Made by a program: the position numbers and the translations under genes
In this document: positions 1 to 9,365 of the stretch, piece after piece
Layout: every line of letters starts with the position of its first letter
How positions within the stretch are numbered: the first letter of the stretch is position 1
Notes under the pieces: model-generated
Told to the model about the DNA's origin: nothing
Database searches by the model: none
Seen by the model: only the letters and a program-made list of their open reading frames with translations
Assembly: GCF_009497155.1 (NCBI RefSeq)
Contig: NZ_WINI01000007.1
Coordinates: 503,137-567,136 of the forward strand
Direction: 5' to 3'
Length of the DNA stretch: 64,000 bases
Source: Glaciimonas soli
GTDB lineage: Bacteria > Pseudomonadota > Gammaproteobacteria > Burkholderiales > Burkholderiaceae_D

Positions 1-128
1 CTAGTATGGAGAAACTGGTGACTACGGGGATTTTTGTTGCTGCCATTGTTGCACTACTGATGAGCAACAAAAGGGCCAGTAACAGCTTTTTAAAAATCGA
101 CATAAAAACCTTTAGATGGTGGACTTTC

Positions 129-281
129 GCAAAACAGCGCAGGGTATTGCATTTTTTCTCAGAAAAGGTGGGGCTAAAAAAGAAAGAAATTAGTGTATGA
201 GATGCTCACCCCAACCTTTCCTGCCACAGATACCTGCGTCATAAGACCGTGAGAAAAATGCAATACCCCGTGCTGTTTTGG
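129..281. repeat. Dispersed element with terminal inverted repeats, copy A
   Basis: The arms at 130-161 and 250-280 are near-perfect inverted repeats. Both carry the core CAAAACAGC, GGGTATTGCATTTTT and TCTCA, with one or two mismatches and one extra T. The 90-base interior is not palindromic. A diverged copy with the same length and end structure lies at 32394-32555, and both share the internal string CATAAGAC just inside the right arm. There is no coding capacity. It sits 20 bases beyond the stop codon of the leftward ABC permease gene, so it could act as a 3' hairpin there. It looks like a small non-autonomous palindromic element (MITE-like), but the family is not one I recognise. Confidence 0.7.
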
Positions 282-300
282 GTTCCCCCTAGAATAAAAC

Positions 301-1206
301 TCAACCCAAACGATGCGGCCGACGTAATAACTGCGGTAACCAGCCACGCGGCGCAATTAACAGAGAAAGTAAATATAACGCCCCTGCGCAAACGATGATG
401 GTCGGACCGGAAGGCGTCGAAGTGTAATACGACACCAGCAAACCGATATAACCGGCCGCAGCTGCCTGCGCCGCACTATTTAATAATTGCGCCGGTAACG
501 TGTCATGCCAAAGTCGTGCAGACACTGCTGGCAACATCATCAAACCTACCGCCATCAAAGTGCCAAGTGTCTGAAATGACGCCACAAGATTAAGTACCAC
601 CAGCATTAAAAATAGCTGTTGATACATCGCCCCACGACCGCCCTGCCCGCCCTTGGAGCCGCACGCGGCTAAAAATGAGGCGTCAAAACTTTCCAGCACC
701 AGACCGCGATACAGTAATGCTCCAACTAATAAACTCACTGTGGTGACGCCAGCGACCAGAACTAATCCATCTCTGTCCACACCCAGCACATTGCCAAATA
801 AGATATGCAGCAAATCCAGTTTGGAACCGTTAACAGATATCAGCATCACACCCAGAGCCAATGCCACCAAATAGACCGATGCCAGGCTGGCGTCTTCTTT
901 CAAATCGGTATGGCGGCTAATTAACGCCGCAATCGCTACGACAATCACACCGGCTAAAAAACCGCCGATGGAGAGTGCTGGCAACGATAAACCAAATAGC
1001 ATAAAACCGACCGCCACCCCTGGCAACACCGCATGACTAAGCGCATCGCCGAATAAACTCATACGACGCAAAGTGAGCAACACACCCAACGGCGCGCTAG
1101 AGAGTGCCAAAGCTAAAATGCCGATCAAGGCACGACGCATAAAAGCAAATTCCTGAAATGGCGCGAAAGCCACATCATATAAATTCAAACCGTGGAAAAA
1201 ACTCAT
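301..1206 (-). CDS. znuB: Metal ABC transporter permease (ABC-3 family, ZnuB-like)
   Basis: This 301-residue polytopic membrane protein is the permease of a zinc or manganese uptake ABC transporter. It has the family's typical length and about eight hydrophobic segments. The motif GDALSHAVLPGVA in the first third is the ABC-3 hallmark where the ATPase contacts the permease. I chose the ATG at 1206; an in-frame TTG at 1212 is also possible. The ATPase gene stops just upstream (TGA at 1211-1209), so the two are translationally coupled. No substrate-binding protein (ZnuA) gene is visible in the window. The zinc assignment rests on context: the ATPase has a His-rich tail, and metalloregulator-like operators precede the operon. 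Manganese or iron remains possible. Confidence 0.85.
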   Translation of the reverse strand: MSFFHGLNLYDVAFAPFQEFAFMRRALIGILALALSSAPLGVLLTLRRMSLFGDALSHAVLPGVAVGFMLFGLSLPALSIGGFLAGVIVVAIAALISRHTDLKEDASLASVYLVALALGVMLISVNGSKLDLLHILFGNVLGVDRDGLVLVAGVTTVSLLVGALLYRGLVLESFDASFLAACGSKGGQGGRGAMYQQLFLMLVVLNLVASFQTLGTLMAVGLMMLPAVSARLWHDTLPAQLLNSAAQAAAAGYIGLLVSYYTSTPSGPTIIVCAGALYLLSLLIAPRGWLPQLLRRPHRLG

Positions 1207-1208
1207 GC

Positions 1209-1982
1209 TCAACCCTTCACTTCTGAATGCGTGTGATCAGTGTCGACATGATCGGTATGACAAAATGGCGCGTTAGGGTCCTGCGCCTCTGGCATGTTTT
1301 TAGCCAAACGTAAGTTTTCTGCGGTCAGTACTGTTGCAGTATCACTCCACGCCACCAAAGAACGTGCCAACAACACGGCTTGCGGAAAATAGCGTTGCAC
1401 TTGTTCGTTGTCATGCAAGACTGCAATCACCGTGCGCTTTTGCACGTGCCACGATTGCACTACGGCGAGCAGATCGTCAGTGGTTTTAGCATCGACCGCA
1501 TTAAACGGTTCATCTAGCAAAATCAGCTGCGCATCTTGCAATAAAATACGGGCAAATAAAACCCGTTGAAATTGCCCTGCCGATAACGTCCCGATTGAAC
1601 GTTCCGCAAAGCCATCCAGACCAACTGCGTGTAATGCGGCTTCGGCTTTTTCCGCCATGGCTTTGCTGATACCGCCAAATAAACCGGCGCTTTGCCAATA
1701 ACCGAGCAACACACAGTCCATCACCGAAATCGGAAAGCCGCGGTCAATCTCAGCCTGCTGCGGTAAATAGGCAATGCGCTTCCGCGTTACGCTGATATCA
1801 ACATGGCCGCTGTCAATTCGCACCAAACCCAACAGACTTTTTAGCAGCGTACTTTTTCCTGCGCCGTTAGGGCCGATGATGGCCGTCAACGATCCCTGCT
1901 CAAAGCAGCCGCTAATGTGATGCAACGCCGGATGTTGACGATACGCGACCGTTACATTGTGAAGTGTGACCGCCGACTTCAT
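1209..1982 (-). CDS. znuC: Metal ABC transporter ATP-binding protein (ZnuC-like)
   Basis: This 257-residue cytoplasmic ATPase drives the partner permease. Walker A GPNGAGKST lies at 37-45, the signature LSAGQ at 133-137, Walker B LILLDEP at 153-159 and the switch histidine at 190. The C-terminus ends in a histidine/aspartate-rich tail (HTDHVDTDHTHSE), a common zinc-binding feature of zinc-transport components. The ATG at 1982 overlaps the stop of the upstream 50-aa gene as ATGA, which fixes this start over the in-frame GTG at 2042. It is followed almost without gap by the permease gene. Zinc specificity is an inference from the tail and operators; membership of the ABC-3-associated ATPase family is clear. 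Confidence 0.88.
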   Translation of the reverse strand: MKSAVTLHNVTVAYRQHPALHHISGCFEQGSLTAIIGPNGAGKSTLLKSLLGLVRIDSGHVDISVTRKRIAYLPQQAEIDRGFPISVMDCVLLGYWQSAGLFGGISKAMAEKAEAALHAVGLDGFAERSIGTLSAGQFQRVLFARILLQDAQLILLDEPFNAVDAKTTDDLLAVVQSWHVQKRTVIAVLHDNEQVQRYFPQAVLLARSLVAWSDTATVLTAENLRLAKNMPEAQDPNAPFCHTDHVDTDHTHSEVKG

Positions 1983-2131
1983 TGCATAGGCCCGGTAGTT
2001 CCTGCCAGCGCCCACCATACTCCCAGCCAAAACAGCACGCACACTGGCAACACCAGCATCAGCCTAAACCATGCGGAACGCGCCAATATGCTGGGGCGAT
2101 TTTTTTTCTCAGAGGAGGAAGTTGTTGGCAT
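1979..2131 (-). CDS. Small single-pass membrane protein leading the metal ABC operon
   Basis: This 50-residue protein starts MPTTSSSEKKNRPS and continues into one strongly hydrophobic segment (WFRLMLVLPVCVLFWLGVWW) ending near the C-terminus, so it should be a single-pass inner-membrane protein with a basic N-terminus. Its TGA overlaps the ATG of the ATPase gene (ATGA), and it is the first gene after the operator pair, which argues that it is truly translated. I do not recognise a named family. It may be a small accessory subunit of the transporter, or a leader whose translation is coupled to the ATPase. An upstream ATG at 2191 would run through the operators and is less likely. Confidence 0.6.
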   Translation of the reverse strand: MPTTSSSEKKNRPSILARSAWFRLMLVLPVCVLFWLGVWWALAGTTGPMQ

Positions 2132-2156
2132 TTTATTTATTGTCTTGAAATCAGAT

Positions 2157-2201
2157 TGCAACCCAGTTGCAGAAGCAAGATTATAGTGCAACTTAGTTGC
2201 A
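2157..2201 (-). promoter_or_regulatory. Twin palindromic operators upstream of the metal ABC operon (candidate Zur/Fur-type sites)
   Basis: Two copies of the perfect 6-3-6 palindrome TGCAAC-N3-GTTGCA lie at 2157-2171 (spacer CCA) and 2187-2201 (spacer TTA). Their starts are 30 bases apart, close to three helical turns, so two dimers would sit on the same DNA face. They are 26 and 56 bases upstream of the first ATG of the operon (2131). The position and symmetry fit a dimeric metalloregulator such as Zur. That identity is inferred; no regulator gene is present in the window. Confidence 0.65.
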
Positions 2202-2378
2202 TTTGATAGTTTTACTAAAGTCTTTGATCAAACTGGCAGTCGTATAGCGCGTGATCGGTGCAGGAAAAATTCCATATGTTTGAACAATTTCTTGCTCAGG
2301 CATTTTTATGAGAATAAGCAACCCAACCTGATTTTCAACATGAAAAATACCACATCAACAACATTTACGATGCTCAAG

Positions 2379-5300
2379 CTAACCTAGTTCATGCAAAGCA
2401 CCATCAGCGGTTATCACCGCTGTTTTTAATACTTTGCCAATGAAAACATTTTCCGCTGCCTTACGATAACCCGCTAATTGGGCTTGATATGCCGCCCGCT
2501 CGCCATCCAATAATTGGCGCTTGTAATCCAATATCCACACTTCCTCTTCAAAAATCACCACGCGATCAAACCGTAATAAAGTGGCATCCGCGATGACCTC
2601 CATTTCATTTCGCGCAGCGACATGTAGAGAAGGATCGAAAAAATGCGCCAGTGACGGCTGAGTCAGCACCGCCGTAGCTTGCTGCTGCACTATCGTTGCC
2701 AATTCCAGCGAACAAGGCAACCAACGCGCAATGGTTGTGGCATCCGGCACCTTGATAGGCCACTGATTTTGCTGCCGGCTCTGTTGAGTGAGTCGCTCCA
2801 ACAACGCATGCAAAGCAATGCCCTCATCTATCGCGGCATTGCTGAAAGAACGCGGTGCTTCTGCCATACCATCGACTGCGCTCAACGGCGCTAACGGCAA
2901 TTGCGGTGGATCGAAAACCGCAATATTGAAGTGTTCATCAGAACTTGATGGCATCAGCGACGCATTGTCCGCATTTTCATTCAATACTAATTCCGGGACC
3001 GCCAATAGGCGTGAATACCAACTCCCCTCTTTCATGCCAGCACTGGCATCACCTCGTCTGTCCGCAACACCGCTGATTATCAATAGCTGCTTGGCGCGGG
3101 TCATTGCCACGTACAATAAATTCCAGTCTTCCTGGGTTTTATAGCCCTCTTCCGCAGCGAACATGGCATCCCGCGCCGCGCCGCGTTCTGCGCTGCGGCC
3201 GAAGGCAGAAAAATGTACTGGCGCTTCAGCATCTTGTGGCCAATCGCACAGAATACCGATGTCATCTCGCGCCGGATCACTATGATTGGCGTCTACCAAT
3301 ACCACGATTGGCGCTTCCAATCCTTTGGCACTATGGACAGTCAGAATCCGCACGGCATCAGTTGCCGCCGTAATACTGGCCTCATCCGGGGCATCATTTT
3401 CTGCGTTATTTTGCAAAGTACGTAGCGCATCGATGAATTTTGGCAGACTCGGATAACGCCCGGCATCCATGTTTAAAGCGAGTTCGACAAATGCTTGAAT
3501 ATTTCCCGTCGCCTGATCACGTGTTAATTCAGTAGCCACTTGCGCGTAGCGCTCCAGCAACTGTCCCTGATGCAGCATCACATCCAGCAAATCATGCACC
3601 GCTATCCGTGGTGCCAACTTCAACCATTGTCTCAACAATATCACAGCACGCTGCAATGCCTCCGATGCACAGTCCTCTTGTGCGAGCGCTTGCAAACGCG
3701 GCCACCAGCCGTGTTCATCGCGCTGCGCAAGCAGTATCAAATCATCGTCGCCGGCAGAAAAAATCGGCGATTTCAAAATATGCGCCAACGCTCGGGCATC
3801 GTCTGGCATGATCAAAAAAGTCAGCAAAGCGATCAGATCAGAAATCTCCAGAGACTCCAATAAGCCGCCACGTCTATCTGACATAAACGGAATCTGCGCA
3901 TCACGCAAGGCCGCTTCGTATGCATTCAGATGGGTACGTTTTTTGACCAACAACATGATGTCTGACCAATCTGCCGCACGCGTGCCTCCCCCGTCTTTGA
4001 CGCGCAAAGTTCGCCGCACTTCCATCAAAGCCCGTGCGATGGCATGACCTTCATCCAAACGTCGCGCGTCCTCCTCCTCATCACGTGCTGTGGTCAGAGG
4101 ATTGCGCCCGGTTTGCTCTGCGCTTTGTTCTGCACTCGGCGCCGGTTCAGATTGCGTAATCAAGGGCAAACGCCATACTGCACCGCCATCCTCTCCTAGG
4201 GTAGTTTGTGCCGAGAATAACGGGTTGACGGTAAAACTGGCATTCAAAACGTCAATAATCCCCCTCGCATTGCGTCTGGTCTGGTTCGCTCGCAAAACCG
4301 TCGCGCCCTGTTGTTGCAATATATCTCGCGCCGCCATAAACACCCGTGGTTCAGCACGACGAAAGCGATAAATCGATTGCTTGGGATCACCCACGACGAA
4401 CACGCTAGGCTGATCAGCATCTTCGCCGTAGGCATTTAACCAGGCCCGAACGATGCTCCATTGCAGCGGATTGGTATCTTGGAATTCGTCCAGAAGAATA
4501 TGCTTGTAACGTGTATCCAAGCGGCTTTGCACATAGGCAGCACTTTCTGGATTAGTCAGCAAGCGATAGGCTTGCCATTCCAGATCGGCGAAATCTAATA
4601 CGCGTTGCTCAGCTTTGATGGTTTGGTAAGTTTCCAGATACGCATTACCGGCGATGAAGAGATGTTGATTCAACGCTAAAACATTGCGCTCAAAACTACG
4701 CCGACGCAATCTGCTGAATGCTTCACAAATTTCCTTAAATTCTTCGTCAAAGACGCGCTCACCATCCGCACCAATATTCGTTTCTAACGCTTTTAATAAA
4801 TCCTTGGTCTTACGGATTTTTCTAGGCTCTCCTGCTCCAGTAAAAAATGCGTTCCACAGGGCGTCAAAATTCTCAATAGCAGCGCCATCAGAGTAGGCTT
4901 TTTCAATTGACGTTCCACTTTCCTGATTACTCGCAGAGCCTTTACCTAACAACCAGGCGATATTTTTTATGCGTGCTGCTAACCCATCATTCGCCCACAC
5001 AGACAGTCTTGCATCAACCGTGACGTCATCACCGCACAACTCGATCAACCATTGCAGCGGCTGATCAGCATCACTTTGCGTGGCTGCCCACCATTCGGCA
5101 CGTTTGCTGATAAATGCATCCAATAATTTCCGTGCACTGAAATCGCCCACTTGCTCATACAAACTCACCATCGCCTGTTTGATTTCAGCGTTATCTTTTT
5201 GATGCAACTGCTGCATAAAGCGACGATAGGCATCAGCCAGTAACTCCCCCGTTTTCTCAGTCAAAGAATATCCATGTGGCACACCGGAAGACAGTGGCGC

Positions 5301-5780
5301 AATCTGCAACAAGCGCGCAAACCAGCTATGAAATGTATCTATCGACAAACTGTGTGGACTGGCGAGTACACGCTCATATAAACACCGTGCAGCTGGCATG
5401 GTTGCGGCAATATCGCGCGACCCGATACCGCGTTCAAGCAATAATTGACGCGCATTTTGTTCTGGCTGCAAAGCCAAATCGTGCAGTAATTCCAATAATC
5501 TTTCGCGCATTTCTTGCGCGGCTTTACGGGTAAAAGTAATCGCCAGCAATTCGGATGGCGCTGCTCCCGCCAATAACAAGCGCAGCATACGTGCCACCAA
5601 TAGCCAGGTTTTTCCACTACCTGCACATGCCTCCACCACCACTGAGTGATGCGGATCGCAAGCGGCGTTTGTGAAATCTTGCGCTTCGACTGGCGCACCG
5701 TTCATCTGGTACGGATAAGCGATCGTGTTCTCTGCCATTGCTACGTTACTTTCATTACCGTCATTAAGTTCGCCATGCAT
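2379..5780 (-). CDS. addA: UvrD/RecB-like helicase-nuclease, AddA-type double-strand-break repair subunit
   Basis: This protein of about 1133 residues pairs with the AddB-like protein encoded just upstream to process DNA double-strand ends for recombination. Walker A ACAGSGKT lies near residues 51-58, followed by the UvrD motif ITFTRKAAQEM. Motif II is LLDEFQDTNPLQW, and the helicase C-terminal motif is LLYVAMTRAKQLL. A C-terminal PD-(D/E)XK nuclease motif (WILDYKRQLL) follows near residue 1095. Domain order and length match AddA/RecB-like SF1 enzymes. The ribosome site AAAGGAG is 7 bases before the ATG at 5780 but only 1 base before the ATG at 5786, so I prefer 5780. It overlaps the upstream addB-like stop, showing coupling. 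Confidence 0.88.
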   Translation of the reverse strand: MHGELNDGNESNVAMAENTIAYPYQMNGAPVEAQDFTNAACDPHHSVVVEACAGSGKTWLLVARMLRLLLAGAAPSELLAITFTRKAAQEMRERLLELLHDLALQPEQNARQLLLERGIGSRDIAATMPAARCLYERVLASPHSLSIDTFHSWFARLLQIAPLSSGVPHGYSLTEKTGELLADAYRRFMQQLHQKDNAEIKQAMVSLYEQVGDFSARKLLDAFISKRAEWWAATQSDADQPLQWLIELCGDDVTVDARLSVWANDGLAARIKNIAWLLGKGSASNQESGTSIEKAYSDGAAIENFDALWNAFFTGAGEPRKIRKTKDLLKALETNIGADGERVFDEEFKEICEAFSRLRRRSFERNVLALNQHLFIAGNAYLETYQTIKAEQRVLDFADLEWQAYRLLTNPESAAYVQSRLDTRYKHILLDEFQDTNPLQWSIVRAWLNAYGEDADQPSVFVVGDPKQSIYRFRRAEPRVFMAARDILQQQGATVLRANQTRRNARGIIDVLNASFTVNPLFSAQTTLGEDGGAVWRLPLITQSEPAPSAEQSAEQTGRNPLTTARDEEEDARRLDEGHAIARALMEVRRTLRVKDGGGTRAADWSDIMLLVKKRTHLNAYEAALRDAQIPFMSDRRGGLLESLEISDLIALLTFLIMPDDARALAHILKSPIFSAGDDDLILLAQRDEHGWWPRLQALAQEDCASEALQRAVILLRQWLKLAPRIAVHDLLDVMLHQGQLLERYAQVATELTRDQATGNIQAFVELALNMDAGRYPSLPKFIDALRTLQNNAENDAPDEASITAATDAVRILTVHSAKGLEAPIVVLVDANHSDPARDDIGILCDWPQDAEAPVHFSAFGRSAERGAARDAMFAAEEGYKTQEDWNLLYVAMTRAKQLLIISGVADRRGDASAGMKEGSWYSRLLAVPELVLNENADNASLMPSSSDEHFNIAVFDPPQLPLAPLSAVDGMAEAPRSFSNAAIDEGIALHALLERLTQQSRQQNQWPIKVPDATTIARWLPCSLELATIVQQQATAVLTQPSLAHFFDPSLHVAARNEMEVIADATLLRFDRVVIFEEEVWILDYKRQLLDGERAAYQAQLAGYRKAAENVFIGKVLKTAVITADGALHELG

Positions 5781-8539
5781 TACCATGCTCCTTTACGGCA
5801 TAAACCACGTACATCGCAGTATTGACATACTGACGTCGCGCCGTTCGCCGGCAATGGTGCGCCATTGGCGATGTCTTGCATATTTTGTTTAATTTTTTGC
5901 GCCAGGGCTAGTTGGGCATGCGCATAGTCGGGTGCTTCGACATCGGCGCATTTGTCTTTGGTTGTTTCCAATGCGACGTAATGTGCACTCACTACCGGAA
6001 CATCCGATAACAATCCATAAAACGCCAATTGATGATCTTCATCATCACTGCGTTTTTTATTCAAAACCACCACACTGTTGGTTTTGTAATCCAACACTGA
6101 ACGTTCGCCCTCCGCATTTTCATCGATGCGATCAATGCGACCATGCAACATGAGTTCACCGTGCTCTAAAGCGAGTGGCTTTTCATAAGATGCTTCACCC
6201 AGAATAAATTTCCATCCCTGTGCTTCGCGCTCGTTAGCCCAGGTCACATAAGCAGCAATTACTTTTTGCCAGCGCACGAAATAACCAAGTGCTGCAGGAT
6301 TTTTGGCGATGACTTTATCGAAATGCTGTGTTGATATATCACGCAACAACGCTTCTCGTGGCTCTTGTAGATTCGGAACAGGATGGTCACGCAGGTGCTC
6401 GTGATAGGTCTGCAATATCTGATGCAACCATCCGCCGTAATCACGTTTTTCAGGCAAATCGGATAACTCATCCAGCGATGCCAGACCCAACATACGCGTG
6501 GCAAAAAATTGATAAGGGCAGGCAATAAAACTGCTGTAACCACTGGATGACAATCGCTCCGGTTGCAAGATACTGGCAACGGGCGTTGGCATTTGCATCA
6601 TGTGCGCTGGCAAACTGCGCTCTGCAATGGCGGCCACGTGTTTCGGCAATTCTGGCCATCCATTTTGTGCGAGCGTCAATTCCAATCGCTCTAACCATGG
6701 GCTGACAGGATTCGGTTCACCATCTTTATGTGCCTGCCATGACAATACGACCTCTTTATTCATCGCCAGCAACTCCATCAGATCGCGCATTTGTTGACGC
6801 TGACGGATTTCTCTCGTGATCAAGCCTAGTTCACGGCGCACGGTGTTGGCAAAGAACAGCGTTTCTTTCGGTTGCGACGGCAAATGATCTGCATCTGCAC
6901 CGACCAATAACACGGCATCAAAGTTACGCATGCGCGCACCATTGAGCGGCAGCATCACTACCCGTTTATCGTTGTTGGTAGTGATGAAGCTGGTGTCATC
7001 CAATTGCAAATTGACTAATGCACGCCATTCGGCGAATGAAAATTCCGTGGCATCCTCATCCGTATTGTCAACATGCGGAGTAATGTTTTCCAGCATCTGC
7101 ATAATCTGCTGGCCTGCGGAGTCAGCTAGTAAAGCAACTGGCAAACCTAATGCATCCAAACTCTTGGTTGCAGTTATCCAGGCGCGCAAGGTTTTGCGAC
7201 CGCTGAATAAAGCGGCCTGCTGTGCCAGCATCGCGACGATTTTTTGTTCTGCTGGTCGTGCTGCTAATGCATCGCTGATGGCGCTCCACCCACTACTCAC
7301 ATTGGCGCGGCGCAAAGTGGTTTCTATCGTCATTACATGTGTTGCCTTGTGTGGCAATTCGGCCAGCACAAAAGGTGACTTCAACAAATCTAACAAACTG
7401 CTGGTGTCGCCGCGTTGTGTGATCACATCAAACCAGCTTGCCAATGCTGACGCAGCGCGCGTTGTCGATAATTTCCAACCGGTTTCATCGGCTACATGTA
7501 CTTGTGCGCGTTCCAGCAATGCGCGCATGCGGCGCGCAACAACACGATCTTGCGCCACAATGGCAAGCTGAGTTTTACCTTGTTGAAGCCAGTTGAGTAT
7601 AGTTTGCGCACCCTGCAGCGCTTCGTCTTCGATGCTTTGCGCAGAACACAAAGCAATTCCAGTAGGCGCATCGAGTGAGTTTGATGGCGCGATCGAAAAT
7701 AAATCGTCAGCCACAATTGGATAATCATCTTCTTTAGCGATCATCTCTGGCCACGCTTTTACATAAGATAGATACGCTGGTGCAAACGCGTCAGAGTGCC
7801 AATCCAACGTAATCTGTCGCACAGTTTGATGTTGAGCGTAAGCATCCAAAAATGCTTGCTCCATCGGCTCAGGAGCCACTGAACTGATCCATGCCAACGG
7901 GGCATCAGCGTACTGCGCTAACTGCAGCAATTTTTCAAAACGTACGGCAATGGCGTCATCACTATCTAACTGGCTTTTCCACACCGACCAGACTAACTGC
8001 GCTTCATCCGAAAGCAATTCTCTGGCACCCGGAGATAATTGTTCCAACGCATGTTGCCAACGCTGTTCAAGCTCTTCCGTGTTGTCTAAACCGTTAGCGC
8101 CCCGTAATGATGGCAACAAGGCTTGCGTCAACTCGTCGGACAACGCCAACAAAGTTTGTGCCAATGGCAGCAGATCCGTATTGCGTCGTGCAGAGAATAG
8201 TTTTTTCAACCAGGCGTGTTGTCGTAGCTCCGCGTACAGACGCATCAAGCGTTCGCTACTGGAACTGACGGCGGCAGTCCGTGATAAAGGCGGTAATATT
8301 TCTAACCATGTCGATAAAGTTGAAATACGGGGCGGAATAAAAACCCCTCCCAGCTCTGCCGCTAATGCTGCTTTTAACTGTTGAGCATGGGCGAAGGTAG
8401 GTACTATTACACGCCAATTGGAACAATCTCGACTATTACTGGCACCGACAGGTTCATCGTGGCATGCAGCCAATAGTGCGCGTGCGACGTCTCGCCAGAA
8501 GGTAGTCGACGGGTTAATGTGGATTACATTACTTGGCAT
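5780..8539 (-). CDS. addB: AddB-like PD-(D/E)XK nuclease, beta-proteobacterial DNA repair protein
   Basis: This 919-residue protein resembles the AddB branch seen in betaproteobacteria (the roughly 900-aa 'probable DNA repair protein' family). The N-terminal helicase-like half is degenerate, with no good Walker A (the region around YVIVPTF-type AddB starts reads WRVIVPTFAHAQQL). The C-terminal nuclease shows GRIDRID with D803 and VLDYKTN with D817 and K819. Four cysteines, C674, C905, C908 and C914, are placed as in the AddB iron-sulfur staple that closes the nuclease domain. It overlaps the start of the addA-like gene. As in the family, it probably acts as a structural and nuclease partner, not as an active motor. 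Confidence 0.82.
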   Translation of the reverse strand: MPSNVIHINPSTTFWRDVARALLAACHDEPVGASNSRDCSNWRVIVPTFAHAQQLKAALAAELGGVFIPPRISTLSTWLEILPPLSRTAAVSSSSERLMRLYAELRQHAWLKKLFSARRNTDLLPLAQTLLALSDELTQALLPSLRGANGLDNTEELEQRWQHALEQLSPGARELLSDEAQLVWSVWKSQLDSDDAIAVRFEKLLQLAQYADAPLAWISSVAPEPMEQAFLDAYAQHQTVRQITLDWHSDAFAPAYLSYVKAWPEMIAKEDDYPIVADDLFSIAPSNSLDAPTGIALCSAQSIEDEALQGAQTILNWLQQGKTQLAIVAQDRVVARRMRALLERAQVHVADETGWKLSTTRAASALASWFDVITQRGDTSSLLDLLKSPFVLAELPHKATHVMTIETTLRRANVSSGWSAISDALAARPAEQKIVAMLAQQAALFSGRKTLRAWITATKSLDALGLPVALLADSAGQQIMQMLENITPHVDNTDEDATEFSFAEWRALVNLQLDDTSFITTNNDKRVVMLPLNGARMRNFDAVLLVGADADHLPSQPKETLFFANTVRRELGLITREIRQRQQMRDLMELLAMNKEVVLSWQAHKDGEPNPVSPWLERLELTLAQNGWPELPKHVAAIAERSLPAHMMQMPTPVASILQPERLSSSGYSSFIACPYQFFATRMLGLASLDELSDLPEKRDYGGWLHQILQTYHEHLRDHPVPNLQEPREALLRDISTQHFDKVIAKNPAALGYFVRWQKVIAAYVTWANEREAQGWKFILGEASYEKPLALEHGELMLHGRIDRIDENAEGERSVLDYKTNSVVVLNKKRSDDEDHQLAFYGLLSDVPVVSAHYVALETTKDKCADVEAPDYAHAQLALAQKIKQNMQDIANGAPLPANGATSVCQYCDVRGLCRKGAW

Positions 8540-8877
8540 GGAACTCTCAACGGAGGATGGGCATTTTGCGGCGGATACGCCACATTTTATGCGAGCAATC
8601 GGTGAGCGGCTGTGGAATATGCGGAAGTATGCAAGAAAAATAAATACAAAAATAAAACCATGATCACCACTTTTTATTAAAATCGGTTATGATTCAATGA
8701 ATTTCCCGCCGCAATACCTCTTATACCATCCACAAAATACTTGAAGAAAACTACGACGTCCCCATTTATTCACTAGAATAGGGGAACAACCGCCGCAGAT
8801 GTCCGTAAAGTAGTAAATACGATGGATAAAACGTCTCGGCACTCAATCATTCTTTTTCCCCTCACTTTGAGGAAACT
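8540..8877. other. Intergenic region between addB and trxA
   Basis: This is the 338-base divergent spacer, with no credible gene. It is AT-rich in the middle. An imperfect inverted repeat at 8760-8785 (CCCC, TATTC-ACTA-GAATA, GGGG with a 3-base bulge) could be an operator or a hairpin in the trxA leader. Promoters for both directions must lie here, but I cannot pick out convincing -35/-10 pairs. Confidence 0.5.
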
Positions 8878-9207
8878 ATGAGCCACCACAATATTAAACA
8901 CGTTACCGACGCATCTTTTGACGCAGATGTACTTAAATCAGACAAACCGGTTCTGGTTGATTTTTGGGCCGAATGGTGTGGTCCATGTAAGATGATTGCG
9001 CCTATTCTGGAAGAAGTTGCTACAGATTACGGCGACAAAATTCAAATCGCTAAAATTGATGTCGATGCAAACCAGACAGTTCCTGGAAAACACGGTATTC
9101 GTGGCATTCCAACCTTGATTTTGTTTAAAAATGGCGTTGCTGCGGCACAAAAAGTTGGTGCCCTGTCAAAAAGCCAACTAACAGCATTCATTGATAGCAA
9201 CATCTAA
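8878..9207 (+). CDS. trxA: Thioredoxin 1
   Basis: This 109-residue cytosolic thioredoxin donates electrons to ribonucleotide reductase, PAPS reductase, Msr proteins and others. The redox site WCGPC lies at 33-37 with C34 and C37. The conserved cis-proline follows in GIPTL at P78. Length and the single-domain thioredoxin fold match the E. coli protein. A TGAGGAAACT stretch supplies the ribosome site just before the ATG. It lies directly upstream of rho, as in many beta- and gammaproteobacteria. MsrA encoded at 21.7-22.2 kb is a likely client. Confidence 0.97.
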   Translation: MSHHNIKHVTDASFDADVLKSDKPVLVDFWAEWCGPCKMIAPILEEVATDYGDKIQIAKIDVDANQTVPGKHGIRGIPTLILFKNGVAAAQKVGALSKSQLTAFIDSNI

Positions 9208-9229
9208 AATTAAAGCTAATTCCGCTAAT

Positions 9230-9266
9230 CCATAGGTGGCAAGTGCGCTCGCATCACCACCTGTGG
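9230..9266 (+). terminator. Hairpin after trxA, possible terminator or rho leader structure
   Basis: The arms CCATAGGTGG (9230-9239) and CCACCTGTGG (9257-9266) pair over 10 bases with one G-U pair. A weak TTTTAG run follows. It is the only clear hairpin between trxA and rho. It could terminate trxA partially or lie in the rho leader; without a strong U-tract, termination is uncertain. Confidence 0.5.
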
Positions 9267-9365
9267 TTTTAGTTATAAAATTAAGCAATAAAAATAAGTA
9301 CATACAGACGACACCACGTAGTTCCTCCCCCACCAAACTTTCCCATCCCGGGACACCAATACACT

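Noticed and set aside
6-200. 64-aa plus-strand frame at the left edge
   Set aside because: It runs through the left arm of the palindromic element, has no ribosome site and no family resemblance; the C-terminal part is only repeat sequence.
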